A stretch of 64,000 bases of DNA from Alphaproteobacteria bacterium. GTDB taxonomy: Bacteria > Pseudomonadota > Alphaproteobacteria > Reyranellales > Reyranellaceae. The position numbers were made by a program, and so were the translations under genes. The stretch covers positions 48,819-112,818 of the forward strand of contig JAFKFK010000021.1 of NCBI GenBank assembly GCA_017307275.1, read 5' to 3'. The notes below the pieces were generated by a model that was not told where the DNA came from, made no database searches, and was given only the letters and a program-made list of their open reading frames with translations. Below, one piece after another: positions 29,349-36,956 of the stretch (the stretch's first letter is position 1; the number at the start of each line of letters is the position of its first letter).

Positions 29349-30239
29349 ATGGACGAGCAGAAAATTCTCGGCGATCGCTTCGAGGCCAATCGCAGGCATC
29401 TCTATCGCGTTGCCTATCGCATGCTGGGCTCGCCGGGCGAGGCCGAGGACGCGGTACAGGAAGCGTGGCTTCGGCTGAGCCGTGCCGGCGCCGAGGGTGT
29501 CGACAACCTCTCGGGCTGGCTGACCACGGTGGTGGCGCGCGTCTGCCTCGACATGCTGCGGGCCCGCAAGGCGCGACGCGAAGACCCGCTGGAAGTTTCT
29601 GATGAAAGAGGCGGTGAGGAACGGCCGGCGGCGGCCGTGGCAGGCCAGGTCACCATCGACCCCGAACAGGAAGCACTGCTGGCCGACTCGGTCGGGCTTG
29701 CTCTGCTTGTCGTGCTTCAGACGCTTGCACCGGCCGAGCGTGTCGCCTTTGTCCTGCACGACATGTTCGACCTTTCCTTCGACGAGATCGCCTCGGTGGT
29801 CGGCCGCACGCCGGTCGCTACACGCCAGCTCGCAAGCCGTGCCCGTCGCCGCGTGCAGGGCCAGCCCGCCGTGCCCGAGGTCGACCTCAATCGTCAGCGC
29901 GGTGTCATCGAGGCTTTTCTTGCTGCATCGCGTGGCGGCGATTTCGATGGACTGCTGGCGGTACTCGATCCCGACGTGGTGGTGCGTGCCGATGGTGCGG
30001 CCGTGAAACTCGGCTCTGTGCCGGAGATGCGCGGTGCCGATGCCGTTGCCCGTGCTTTCAAGGGTCGCGCCCGCAACGCGCAGGTGGCGTTGGTCGATGG
30101 TGCGCCGGGCGTCGTCGTGGCGCCAAACGGCAAGCTCCTGCTGGTGCTGCGTGCCAAGATTGCCAACGGCTTCATCATAGAGGTCGAAGCCATCGCCGAT
30201 CCGCAGCGACTGGCGGAACTCGAACTGGCCGTGCTGTAA
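29349..30239 (+). CDS. ECF41-group (SigJ-like) RNA polymerase sigma factor with C-terminal SnoaL-like domain
   Basis: 296 residues. Sigma region 2 is NRRHLYRVAYRMLGSPGEAEDAVQEAWLRL and region 4 is LAPAERVAFVLHDMFDLSFDEIASVVGRTPVATRQLASRARRRV. From about residue 180 a SnoaL/NTF2-like domain follows (VIEAFLAASRGGDFDGLLAVLDPDVVVRADG...). In ECF41 proteins this extension replaces a separate anti-sigma factor and tunes activity. The ATG at 29349 follows an AGGAAAG. It is divergent from the CMD gene. Confidence 0.9.
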   Translation: MDEQKILGDRFEANRRHLYRVAYRMLGSPGEAEDAVQEAWLRLSRAGAEGVDNLSGWLTTVVARVCLDMLRARKARREDPLEVSDERGGEERPAAAVAGQVTIDPEQEALLADSVGLALLVVLQTLAPAERVAFVLHDMFDLSFDEIASVVGRTPVATRQLASRARRRVQGQPAVPEVDLNRQRGVIEAFLAASRGGDFDGLLAVLDPDVVVRADGAAVKLGSVPEMRGADAVARAFKGRARNAQVALVDGAPGVVVAPNGKLLLVLRAKIANGFIIEVEAIADPQRLAELELAVL

Positions 30240-30328
30240 GGCGCCTCGATATGGTCACGATCCAGCTACGAGCGATTGGCAACCCGGCACCCTGTAAGCC
30301 GTTCTTTAGGGGACGAATGGAGGCTTCG

Positions 30329-30565
30329 ATGGTGCATGTTGCAAAATTCGCTGTTCTTGCCGCCTTTGCGGCGACTGTGGCTGCGTGCGGTAACAACCCG
30401 ACGGATCGTGCCCTGACGGGTGGCGCTATCGGCGCCGGCACCGGTGCAGTGGTGGGCTCGACGATGGGCGCGCCGGTTGCCGGCGCCGTTGTCGGCGGTC
30501 TGGGCGGCGCCGCGATCGGCGCCGCGACGACCCCGCGCAACGACTATTACTACAGAGGCTACTAA
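30329..30565 (+). CDS. Small glycine-zipper lipoprotein
   Basis: 78 residues. Lipobox ATVAAC at the end of a short signal peptide, then a Gly-rich zipper (GGAIGAGTGAVVGSTMGAPVAGAVVGGLGGAAIG) and a Tyr-rich tail DYYYRGY. Similar OsmB/YMGG-like proteins sit in the outer membrane or periplasm under envelope stress. The start at 30329 is chosen for the GGAGG at 30319-30323; 30317 is an alternative. Confidence 0.8.
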   Translation: MVHVAKFAVLAAFAATVAACGNNPTDRALTGGAIGAGTGAVVGSTMGAPVAGAVVGGLGGAAIGAATTPRNDYYYRGY

Positions 30566-30577
30566 CCGACGCGAGAG

Positions 30578-30609
30578 ACGCGGAGAGCTGAAGGATCAGC
30601 TCTCCGCGT
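30578..30609. terminator. Bidirectional stem-loop between convergent genes
   Basis: A perfect 14-bp stem (30578-30591 with 30596-30609) closes an AGGA loop. Its right arm encodes the last residues and stop codon of the convergent Bug protein gene. No U-tract follows on either strand, so it may act as a 3'-end barrier rather than a classical terminator. Confidence 0.6.
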
Positions 30610-31582
30610 TGATTCCGCGTTCGGCGGCGATGCCGGCGAAAGTCGTGATTGTCTGTTCGAAGAGCTTCGCGAAGCCCGCGCCGTCGAGGCCGACCGCATC
30701 GAATCCCAATGTCTGAAGACGTTCAATCACGGCCGGATCCTTCAGCACGGCCAGCAATGCCGTATGCAGACGCGTACGCGCAGGCTCCGGCGTGCCCTTG
30801 GGCGCCAGTATGCCCATCCAGGTCGTTTGTACGAAACCGGGCGCAACCGTCTCGGTGGCTGTCGGAACCGTGGGAAAGGCGACTGGCCGCTCGGCCGTCG
30901 TAACGCCGAGCGCGATCAACTGTCCGGCTGCCGCCTGTTGAGCCGCCGCCGCGAAGGTGACCACTCCGGCGTCGATATTGCCGGCAATCAGGTCCTGGAT
31001 GAGCGGCCCGCCGCCGCGGTAGGGGATATGCGCTACCGTTGCGTTCCCTGCCGCACGCAACAGCAGTTCGCTGGTGAGATGCTGCGAGCTTGCGATTCCC
31101 GGTATGCCGACATTGAGTGCGCCCGGCTTTGCCTTGGCTGCGGCCACGTAGTCGGCAAGAGTTTTGAGGCCGGAGCGGGGATGGGTGAACACGCCTTGCG
31201 GTGCGGAGGCTGCCAGCGTCACCGGCGCGAAGGACGCACGCACCGACACGGTGCCGGGAAGCGGCAGCGCCTCGGTGGCGGCAAACGTGTCGTTCGCGAG
31301 GAGCACCGTATATCCGTCCGGCTGGGCGCGCGCGGCTGTCTGCGTTCCGACGCGGCCCGAACCTCCGCCGATATTGTCGATCAGGATCGTCTGGCCGAGC
31401 TGCGCGCTGAGTGGCGCCTGGACCACGCGCGCAAAAGTGTCGACGCCGCCACCCGCAGGCCAGGGCACGACAATGCGAAGCGGCCGCGACGCATCCTGGG
31501 CGCGCAACACGTAGGGCGACATCACTGTCGCGCCGGAGAGAAGAGCGGCAAAGCGGCGGCGGGTAACGATGGAAGCGGACAT
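30596..31582 (-). CDS. Bug/TctC-family periplasmic solute-binding protein
   Basis: 328 residues from the ATG at 31582, with a twin-Arg-like start (MSASIVTRRRFAALLSGATV) and cleavage near LRAQD. Bug signatures: LRIVVPWPAGGGVDTFARVV, GGGSGRVGTQTAARAQPDGYTVL and VAHIPYRGGGPLIQDL. It is divergent from a CaiB-type CoA transferase; binding proteins of this kind often sit beside CoA transferases in organic-acid loci. It is the second of three such proteins here, none with TctA/TctB. Confidence 0.88.
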   Translation of the reverse strand: MSASIVTRRRFAALLSGATVMSPYVLRAQDASRPLRIVVPWPAGGGVDTFARVVQAPLSAQLGQTILIDNIGGGSGRVGTQTAARAQPDGYTVLLANDTFAATEALPLPGTVSVRASFAPVTLAASAPQGVFTHPRSGLKTLADYVAAAKAKPGALNVGIPGIASSQHLTSELLLRAAGNATVAHIPYRGGGPLIQDLIAGNIDAGVVTFAAAAQQAAAGQLIALGVTTAERPVAFPTVPTATETVAPGFVQTTWMGILAPKGTPEPARTRLHTALLAVLKDPAVIERLQTLGFDAVGLDGAGFAKLFEQTITTFAGIAAERGINAES

Positions 31583-31767
31583 GAAAAACCTGTCGGTTGA
31601 GGGCTTATCCGAAGGTGGCAGCGCCGCCCGCTGCATTAAATGAAACGTTAAATCGAATTGCGGCACGCACGAGGGAGCGGCGTTCTCAGCGATCACCTCC
31701 GATGGAAAATTCCAGTGGTTCGTCCTCCGCGTCCGTCATAGGGAGGAGAGAGCAAGGGAGTTCTGTC

Positions 31768-32985
31768 ATGTCTCAGTCGCCGCACGGCCCGTTGCAGGGC
31801 GTCAAGGTCGTGTCCTGTTCGACCGCGCAGGCGGGCACCGTGCCGTGGATGTTGATGGCCGATCTCGGCGCCGACGTGATCAAGATCGAGACGCCGGACG
31901 GCGGCGATTCTTCGCGCCGCATGACGGTGCTGCCGGGAATGGGTAGCACCTTTTTCGAGACCAACAATCGCGGCGTGAAGAGCGTGACGTTGAACCTGAA
32001 GTCCGCCGAGGGGCGGGCGATCCTGCACAAGCTTGCCGTCAAGGCCGACATCTTCGGTCAGAACTTTCGTCCGGGCGCCGCCGAAAAGAACGGCTTCGGC
32101 TGGGAGGAGCTGCACAAGATCAATCCCAAGCTCGTCTATGTTTCGATCTCGGGGTATGGCCCCAAGGGGCCGCATGCCCATCTGCCGGGCACCGATTCGA
32201 TGGCGCAGGCGCTGGGCGGTATTGCCGAGGCCTACTCCATGCCCGGCCAGAAGATGCGGACCGGCGTCGTCTCGGTGGCCGACGAAACCTGCGCCTTCCT
32301 GGCCTTTGGCGGCGCGCTGGCGGCGCTGACCTATGCACGCACCACCGGCATCGGCCAGAAGATCGACCTGTCGCTGCTGGGCGGCCAGGTCCGGCTGATG
32401 GGGTGGACACTCACCACCGCGATGTGGCGCAATCAGAATCCCATCACCGGACAGGCGCGCATCACCGGCACGGTCGAGCGACCGGGCATCAGCGCCAGCT
32501 TCAACGATCGCGACGGCAAGCCGCTGGTCTTCCAGCTCGTCGGTCCCGAAGATTGGCAGGACGCGATGACGTCGCTTGGCTTCTACGACCGGCTGAAGGC
32601 GGCGGGCTTCGAGAAGCTGGGCGTGATCATCGAGGATGTCGGCCGGCGTGCCGATCTGTTGGCACTGCTCGACGAACTCTTCGCCACCGGTACCCGCGAG
32701 GATTGGGTAACGAGACTGCGCGGTGCCGACATCGTCTCGGCGCCGATCAACACCTTGCTCGAAGCTTCGAACGATCCCGACGTGGTGGCCAACGGCTATG
32801 TCACTCATGTCGAACATCCCAAGCACGGTCAGCTCAAGGTGCACGGCACGCCCTGGCAGTTCTCCGAAACGCCGGCCAAACCCGGTGTCGCGCCGGAACT
32901 GGGTGAACATAACGATGCGGTGCTGGGTGAGCTGGGCTATGGCCCGGCCGAACTTGCCGACCTGCGGGCCCGGAAGATCATCTAG
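31768..32985 (+). CDS. CaiB/BaiF-family CoA transferase (family III)
   Basis: 405 residues. N-terminal VKVVSCSTAQAGTVPWMLMADLGADVIKIETPDGGDSSR is the classical CoA-binding start, and NRGVKSVTLNLKSAEGRAILHKL follows. The Asp in VSVADETCAFLAF (Asp172) is at the catalytic position of Frc-type enzymes. It should move CoA between carboxylic acids, but the acid cannot be named. It has a ribosome site rich in G (GGGAG) and is divergent from a Bug binding protein. Confidence 0.9.
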   Translation: MSQSPHGPLQGVKVVSCSTAQAGTVPWMLMADLGADVIKIETPDGGDSSRRMTVLPGMGSTFFETNNRGVKSVTLNLKSAEGRAILHKLAVKADIFGQNFRPGAAEKNGFGWEELHKINPKLVYVSISGYGPKGPHAHLPGTDSMAQALGGIAEAYSMPGQKMRTGVVSVADETCAFLAFGGALAALTYARTTGIGQKIDLSLLGGQVRLMGWTLTTAMWRNQNPITGQARITGTVERPGISASFNDRDGKPLVFQLVGPEDWQDAMTSLGFYDRLKAAGFEKLGVIIEDVGRRADLLALLDELFATGTREDWVTRLRGADIVSAPINTLLEASNDPDVVANGYVTHVEHPKHGQLKVHGTPWQFSETPAKPGVAPELGEHNDAVLGELGYGPAELADLRARKII

Positions 32986-33128
32986 AGAGCGAGAGGAACA
33001 GACTGGCGCAATCGCTGTAGGTCGACGTGCCGTCACCCAAATGGGGGATGTCGCGTGGAGAGTGTTTTGATCATTCTGCCTGCACGACAGGGAATATCGC
33101 TCCAGAGATGCAATGACACCGTCCAAAG

Positions 33129-33344
33129 GTGTCGGTTTGGCTGTCGGATCTACGTTTATGGGGAGGCCGCCACATTACATCTGCGCTAGACCTACTTTAT
33201 GATCGATTGGACGAGGTTGAAGTGGCGTTGAGTCAGGCGAGGCAAGATATCGAAACCGTTTCGACCATCATTCGGGTTATCCGATCATGGCCTCCCTCAT
33301 CGGTCGACAATGTAGCGTCTCCCGCCACAGACCTGCGAAGCTAG
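33129..33344 (+). CDS. Possible small hypothetical protein
   Basis: A 71-residue open frame starting with GTG and ending 10 bp before the next gene. The middle is helical and charged (LLYDRLDEVEVALSQARQDIETVSTIIRVI), compatible with a short coiled coil. The ribosome site is unconvincing and composition is mixed, so it may not be a gene. No family recognised. Confidence 0.35.
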   Translation: MSVWLSDLRLWGGRHITSALDLLYDRLDEVEVALSQARQDIETVSTIIRVIRSWPPSSVDNVASPATDLRS

Positions 33345-33354
33345 GAGAGTCGCC

Positions 33355-33681
33355 ATGCCTCCAGATGTTCCGCACGGCACACTGCCCGATCCCGCTTTCG
33401 TCGCCGACACGCTGACGATCAACAGCCTTCGGCATGCCGTCGAAGCCCGACAGAAATGCACGGCTCGGTTCGTGGAATCGGTTGTCGTCTGGGAACTGCT
33501 GAAGGGCGAGATCGTCGAGGAGCGGACTGTCCACGTGTTCGATCTTCGCGGACATCCCGAAGCGACCACAGCCTATGCCTGGCGGTCGTCGCCCGAGCTG
33601 CAGTCGAACATCGTGTTGCGTCAGGGCGAGATCGAAGGCCCCGACGATGCTGTAAGAGCTGTTATTTTCGCACGTCGCTAG
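33355..33681 (+). CDS. Hypothetical protein
   Basis: 108 residues, preceded by AGGAGA at good spacing, so translation is likely. No signal peptide or membrane helix. It contains ARFVESVVVWELLKGEIVEERTVHVFDLRGHPEATTAYAWRS, which suggests an alternating beta structure. Not recognised. It converges on the nrsF gene with 13 bp between ends. Confidence 0.6.
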   Translation: MPPDVPHGTLPDPAFVADTLTINSLRHAVEARQKCTARFVESVVVWELLKGEIVEERTVHVFDLRGHPEATTAYAWRSSPELQSNIVLRQGEIEGPDDAVRAVIFARR

Positions 33682-33694
33682 GATCGGGATCTTC

Positions 33695-34330
33695 TCACCA
33701 TCGCAACAGGCGATTGCCGGCCAGTGCGCCGGCGGCGATCACGGGCAATGCGGCCAGTGGATACCAGGTGAGGACGAACAGGGGCGAATCGTCGAAGCAA
33801 TGAAAGGCGTAGATCGCCGCTGCCGCCGCCGCCGCGAGTGCGCCGGCCATGGCGCCGGACCGGATTGGCGAAGCCGGAGCTGTGCGGCGGAGGGCCAGGA
33901 TCAGCACAGTCAGAGGCGCCAATGCGAACAAAGGAATCGCGGTCAGGCAAACCAGTGCGTTGCTGCCAATCAGCCGTGTCGCCCAAGACGCCCGCGGCAA
34001 CATCGCGAGTTCGATCACGACTGCGACGACAGCCAGCACGATCAATGGCAGCATACGCGGAAGCAATGAGCCTGCCCTGACCGGCCGCGCCAAAGTGGAG
34101 CAGGCGCCGAAGGCGGCTACCACAGCAACAAGAACCAAAACGAGTTTGAGGTCGAAACGCCAGGTTCTGAAGGCGGCAGCGAGATCGACCCTTGGCCCGA
34201 ACTCGAGGGCGAAGATCGCGAGCGAGACCAAACCTCCGATGGCGATGGCAGTGGCCATCAACCGGCCAGGAGGCCAAACAGATCCTTTACGGTCGGCAAC
34301 CAGGGCGGCAACGAACTGGTCGGTCTTCAT
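33695..34330 (-). CDS. nrsF: NrsF-family (DUF1109) membrane anti-sigma factor
   Basis: 211 residues with six hydrophobic segments (e.g. LMATAIAIGGLVSLAIFALEF, LVLVLVAVVAAFGACSTLA, LPLIVLAVVAVVIELAML). The family is the inner-membrane negative regulator of SigF-type ECF factors, first characterised in Caulobacter. Its start overlaps the sigma stop by ATGA. The family needs conserved cysteines for signal response; Cys is visible in FGACSTLA, ALVCLTA and FHCFDD. It probably releases the sigma factor when metal or oxidant stress is sensed. Confidence 0.88.
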   Translation of the reverse strand: MKTDQFVAALVADRKGSVWPPGRLMATAIAIGGLVSLAIFALEFGPRVDLAAAFRTWRFDLKLVLVLVAVVAAFGACSTLARPVRAGSLLPRMLPLIVLAVVAVVIELAMLPRASWATRLIGSNALVCLTAIPLFALAPLTVLILALRRTAPASPIRSGAMAGALAAAAAAAIYAFHCFDDSPLFVLTWYPLAALPVIAAGALAGNRLLRW

Positions 34331-34875
34331 GATCGATCCCTACGATAGGCAGCGGCGAGCGCCTTGAGAGCACGATGCAGGGTCACACGCACGGCGCCCT
34401 CGCTCATGCCCAGGCGCGCGCCTACCTCTTGGGCGCTTTGCCCATCCAGCGATACGCCCTCCACGATACGGCGCTGGCGTTCTGGTAAGCCAGCCAGCAG
34501 GCGCCGTGCGTCGGCCGCGGGGCCGACCGGGTCATTGGCCGGTGCTGCTAACGTCTCTGACAGGTCCTCGATATCGACATGGTCGGTGACACCGCGACGA
34601 CGGAGATGGTCGACCAGTTTGTGGCGCGCGATCGCGCGAAGCCAAGGTTCGAGCGGTTGCGTTTCGTCCCAAGTGTCGCGCTTCAGATGCATGGCCAGCA
34701 ATGTTTCCTGAACGATGTCCTCGCTGTCGTCGACCCGTCGTCCCGCCGCAGCCAGGCTACGGCGGGTAATACCTCGCAACCAGGTGGCGACCTGCATCAA
34801 CAGACGCCGATAGGCTGCGTCGTCGCCCAACCGGGCCGCTCGCATAAGCGAGGAAAGGTCATCCGAGTTGGACAC
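34327..34875 (-). CDS. sigF: ECF sigma factor, SigF type, controlling the bufferin-like operon
   Basis: 182 residues starting at a GTG. Region 2 is EDIVQETLLAMHLKRDTWDETQPLEPWLRAIARHKLVDHLRRR, region 4 is LPERQRRIVEGVSLDGQSAQEVGARLGMSEGAVRVTLHRALKAL. It is coupled to nrsF and transcribed away from the DUF2282/DUF692/DUF2063/DoxX operon, the same arrangement as Caulobacter sigF. A GTAACG-N16-CGAA promoter lies just upstream, so it should activate itself. A downstream in-frame ATG (about 34845) is a possible alternative start. Confidence 0.88.
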   Translation of the reverse strand: MSNSDDLSSLMRAARLGDDAAYRRLLMQVATWLRGITRRSLAAAGRRVDDSEDIVQETLLAMHLKRDTWDETQPLEPWLRAIARHKLVDHLRRRGVTDHVDIEDLSETLAAPANDPVGPAADARRLLAGLPERQRRIVEGVSLDGQSAQEVGARLGMSEGAVRVTLHRALKALAAAYRRDRS

Positions 34876-34895
34876 GAGAGCCTATCATTCACGTA

Positions 34896-34921
34896 TTCGT
34901 GTGGGAGTGCTCAAACGTTAC
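34896..34921 (-). promoter_or_regulatory. SigF-type promoter of the sigF-nrsF operon
   Basis: On the minus strand: GTAACG (34921-34916), 16 bp, CGAA (34899-34896). The same two elements with the same spacing occur on the plus strand in front of the peptide operon. They match the GTAAC/CGAA pattern known for Caulobacter SigF. Confidence 0.7.
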
Positions 34922-34966
34922 AGGCCGGCTGCGCGAAAAGAATCCAAAAATGAGATCGCGTCCACT

Positions 34967-34992
34967 GTAACGAAAGGCCGTCCTACGGCGAA
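34967..34992 (+). promoter_or_regulatory. SigF-type promoter of the bufferin-like operon
   Basis: GTAACG (34967-34972), 16 bp, CGAA (34989-34992), 47 bp upstream of the precursor-peptide ATG. It is identical in elements and spacing to the promoter facing sigF. Confidence 0.72.
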
Positions 34993-35039
34993 ACACCTAG
35001 TACGGGCCGACATTGGCCCGAAATGCCAGGAGAAACTCC

Positions 35040-35330
35040 ATGACGATTCGTACCACCAACCTAGCTCTTGCCGCTGCTGTTGCCGCCGCATCGCTGATGT
35101 CGGTTGGCGCCGGCGCGCAGACCGCGAATACCGACAAGGAGAGATGCTACGGCATTTCCATGGCGGGAAAGAACGACTGTGCCGCCACCGGCAACAACTC
35201 CTGTGCCGGGCAGGCCAAGGCCGACTATGACGCCAAGGCCTGGAAGTACGTTGCCAAGGGCTCCTGCATGAACATGGAGGTCACGTTGAAGGATGGCATG
35301 AAGCGCAAGGGCACGTTGACGCCGATGTAA
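35040..35330 (+). CDS. bufA: DUF2282 bufferin-type precursor peptide (copper-binding RiPP)
   Basis: 96 residues. Residues 1-26 are a signal peptide (ending GAGA), unusual for RiPP precursors but typical for bufferins. The core has four Cys at 36, 47, 55 and 76 in the family pattern ERCYGISMAGKNDC..NSCAG...GSC. In bufferins a DUF692/DUF2063 pair converts Cys residues to thiooxazole rings that chelate copper after export to the periplasm. An AGGAGA ribosome site lies at 35028-35033. It heads a four-gene operon behind a SigF-type promoter. Confidence 0.88.
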   Translation: MTIRTTNLALAAAVAAASLMSVGAGAQTANTDKERCYGISMAGKNDCAATGNNSCAGQAKADYDAKAWKYVAKGSCMNMEVTLKDGMKRKGTLTPM

Positions 35331-35344
35331 CGAGGAGACGAGCC

Positions 35345-36226
35345 ATGACGGCGGATCGTCGGCCGCGGGGTGGTCTCGGCGCGGGGGCTGGGCTGAAGCC
35401 CGAGCACTATCGCGACATTCTCGATGGCCGGCCCGGTGTTGGCTGGTTCGAGGTGCATGCCGAGAATTACATGGGAACCGGTAACGGTGCTGGCGGTCCG
35501 CCGCATTTCTTCCTGGAGCAGATCAGGGCGCGCTACCCTTTGTCTGTCCATGGCGTTGGCCTCTCCATTGGATCGGCCGAGGGGCTGGCGCCGGGGCATC
35601 TTCAGCGACTCGCTGCCGTAGTCGATCGTTACCAGCCCGCTCTGGTCTCCGAGCACCTCGCTTGGTCGACGCACGCCGGCGTTTTCCTGAACGATCTGCT
35701 GCCGCTGCCCTATACCGAAGCCACGTTGGCTGTCGTCGTCCGCCACGTCGATCAAGTCCAATCGACATTGAAGCGCCGTATCTTGATCGAGAATCCTTCG
35801 ACCTACCTTCGCTTTGCCGTGGAGCAGATGGCCGAAACCGCCTTCCTGTGCGAGCTGGCACGACGAAGCGGCTGCGGGCTGCTGCTCGACGTGAACAACG
35901 TGTTCGTCTCTACGGCCAATCACGATTTTGATCCGACGGTCTACCTCGCAGACTTCCCCGTCGAGCACATCGGGGAAATCCATCTCGCCGGTCATGCTTC
36001 GATCGAGGTTGCCGGTGGCGAGTCATTGTTGATCGACACGCATGATCGCCCGGTCTCCGATCGGGTTTGGGCGCTCTATCAATCGTTGATCTCGCGCATC
36101 GGCCCGTACCCGACTTTGATCGAGTGGGATTCGGACGTTCCTACCTGGGCGCGGCTCTCGGCCGATGTGGCGCGGGCCGAGAGCCTACTGTCCTTCGAGG
36201 AGGGGAGACATGCTCGCGCGGCTTGA
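35345..36226 (+). CDS. bufB: DUF692 multinuclear non-heme iron oxygenase, bufferin-modifying enzyme
   Basis: 293 residues of the MbnB/TglH/BufB family, a TIM barrel with two or three Fe ions. Metal-ligand positions are present: His69 (SVHGVGLS), His104 (SEHLAW), Glu149-Asn150 (LIENPSTY), Asp182 (LLDVNNVF), His213 and His217 (EIHLAGH), Asp231/His233 (IDTHDRP) and Glu260 (LIEWDSD). It should oxidise Cys residues of the DUF2282 peptide in the cytosol. It starts 14 bp after bufA and overlaps the next gene by 17 bp. Confidence 0.9.
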   Translation: MTADRRPRGGLGAGAGLKPEHYRDILDGRPGVGWFEVHAENYMGTGNGAGGPPHFFLEQIRARYPLSVHGVGLSIGSAEGLAPGHLQRLAAVVDRYQPALVSEHLAWSTHAGVFLNDLLPLPYTEATLAVVVRHVDQVQSTLKRRILIENPSTYLRFAVEQMAETAFLCELARRSGCGLLLDVNNVFVSTANHDFDPTVYLADFPVEHIGEIHLAGHASIEVAGGESLLIDTHDRPVSDRVWALYQSLISRIGPYPTLIEWDSDVPTWARLSADVARAESLLSFEEGRHARAA

Positions 36227-36956
36227 AGGTGGTCTCGCGGACTTCCAGTCGGGCTTCGCGGCTTCGCTGCTGAGTGCGGAGAAGGTCGCGGATCGGCGAT
36301 TTTCCGTTCACCGCAACAATGTGAAGGCAAGCCTGGTGGCGGCTCTTGCTGCACGCTTTCCGGTTGTGTCGCGGCTGGTCGGTGTGGAGTTCTTTCAGGC
36401 CATGGCACTGGTCTTCATCGAGCGGTGCCCACCGAGATCGCCGGTTCTCGCGGCGTATGGTGCAGGCATGGGCGACTTCCTTGATGGCTTCGAGCCCGTT
36501 GCCGATCTGCCCTATCTTGCCGATGTCTCGCGCCTCGAATGGGGGCGGCGTCTTGCCTGGCATGCTGCCGATGCGTCGACCATCTCAATCGAGGCGTTGA
36601 CGGCCGTCGAACCGGACCGGCTGGCTGGCGTGCGCCTTGACCTTCATCCTGCTGCAAGCGTCGTTGCATCGGTCTGGCCAGTGATCTCGATCTGGACGAC
36701 GAACACCGGCGACGAGGAGGCAAGACCAATCGGTCCCGACTGGGTTGGCCAGAGCGCCCTGATTACGCGGCCCGGCCTCGAGGTCTTCGTCAATGCCTTG
36801 CCGCCTAGTGCCGAGCTTCTTTTCAGATCGTTATCGGCCGGCGTCGCGCTAGGCGAGGCCGTGGCGCGGGCGGAGCATATCGCGGGTTTCGAGACCGCAG
36901 CGGCACTCTCCCTCCTTTTCCGGACAGGCGCAGTCACCTCCCTTGCCGTCGAATGA
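36210..36956 (+). CDS. bufC: DUF2063 partner protein of the DUF692 enzyme
   Basis: 248 residues. The DUF2063 N-terminus is clear: LADFQSGFAASLL...RRFSVHRNNVKASLVAALAARFPVVSRLVGVEFFQAMA, then YLADVSRLEWGRRLAWHA. In bufferin and HvfABC-type systems this protein binds the precursor and presents it to the DUF692 enzyme. A GGGGAG ribosome site lies inside the end of bufB. Its stop overlaps the doxX start (ATGA). Confidence 0.88.
   Translation: MLARLEGGLADFQSGFAASLLSAEKVADRRFSVHRNNVKASLVAALAARFPVVSRLVGVEFFQAMALVFIERCPPRSPVLAAYGAGMGDFLDGFEPVADLPYLADVSRLEWGRRLAWHAADASTISIEALTAVEPDRLAGVRLDLHPAASVVASVWPVISIWTTNTGDEEARPIGPDWVGQSALITRPGLEVFVNALPPSAELLFRSLSAGVALGEAVARAEHIAGFETAAALSLLFRTGAVTSLAVE

Noticed and set aside
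35325..35352. A GTAACG followed 16 bp later by CGGC, resembling a third SigF promoter
   Set aside because: It consists of the bufA stop codon and the bufB ribosome site, and the -10 does not match CGAA.
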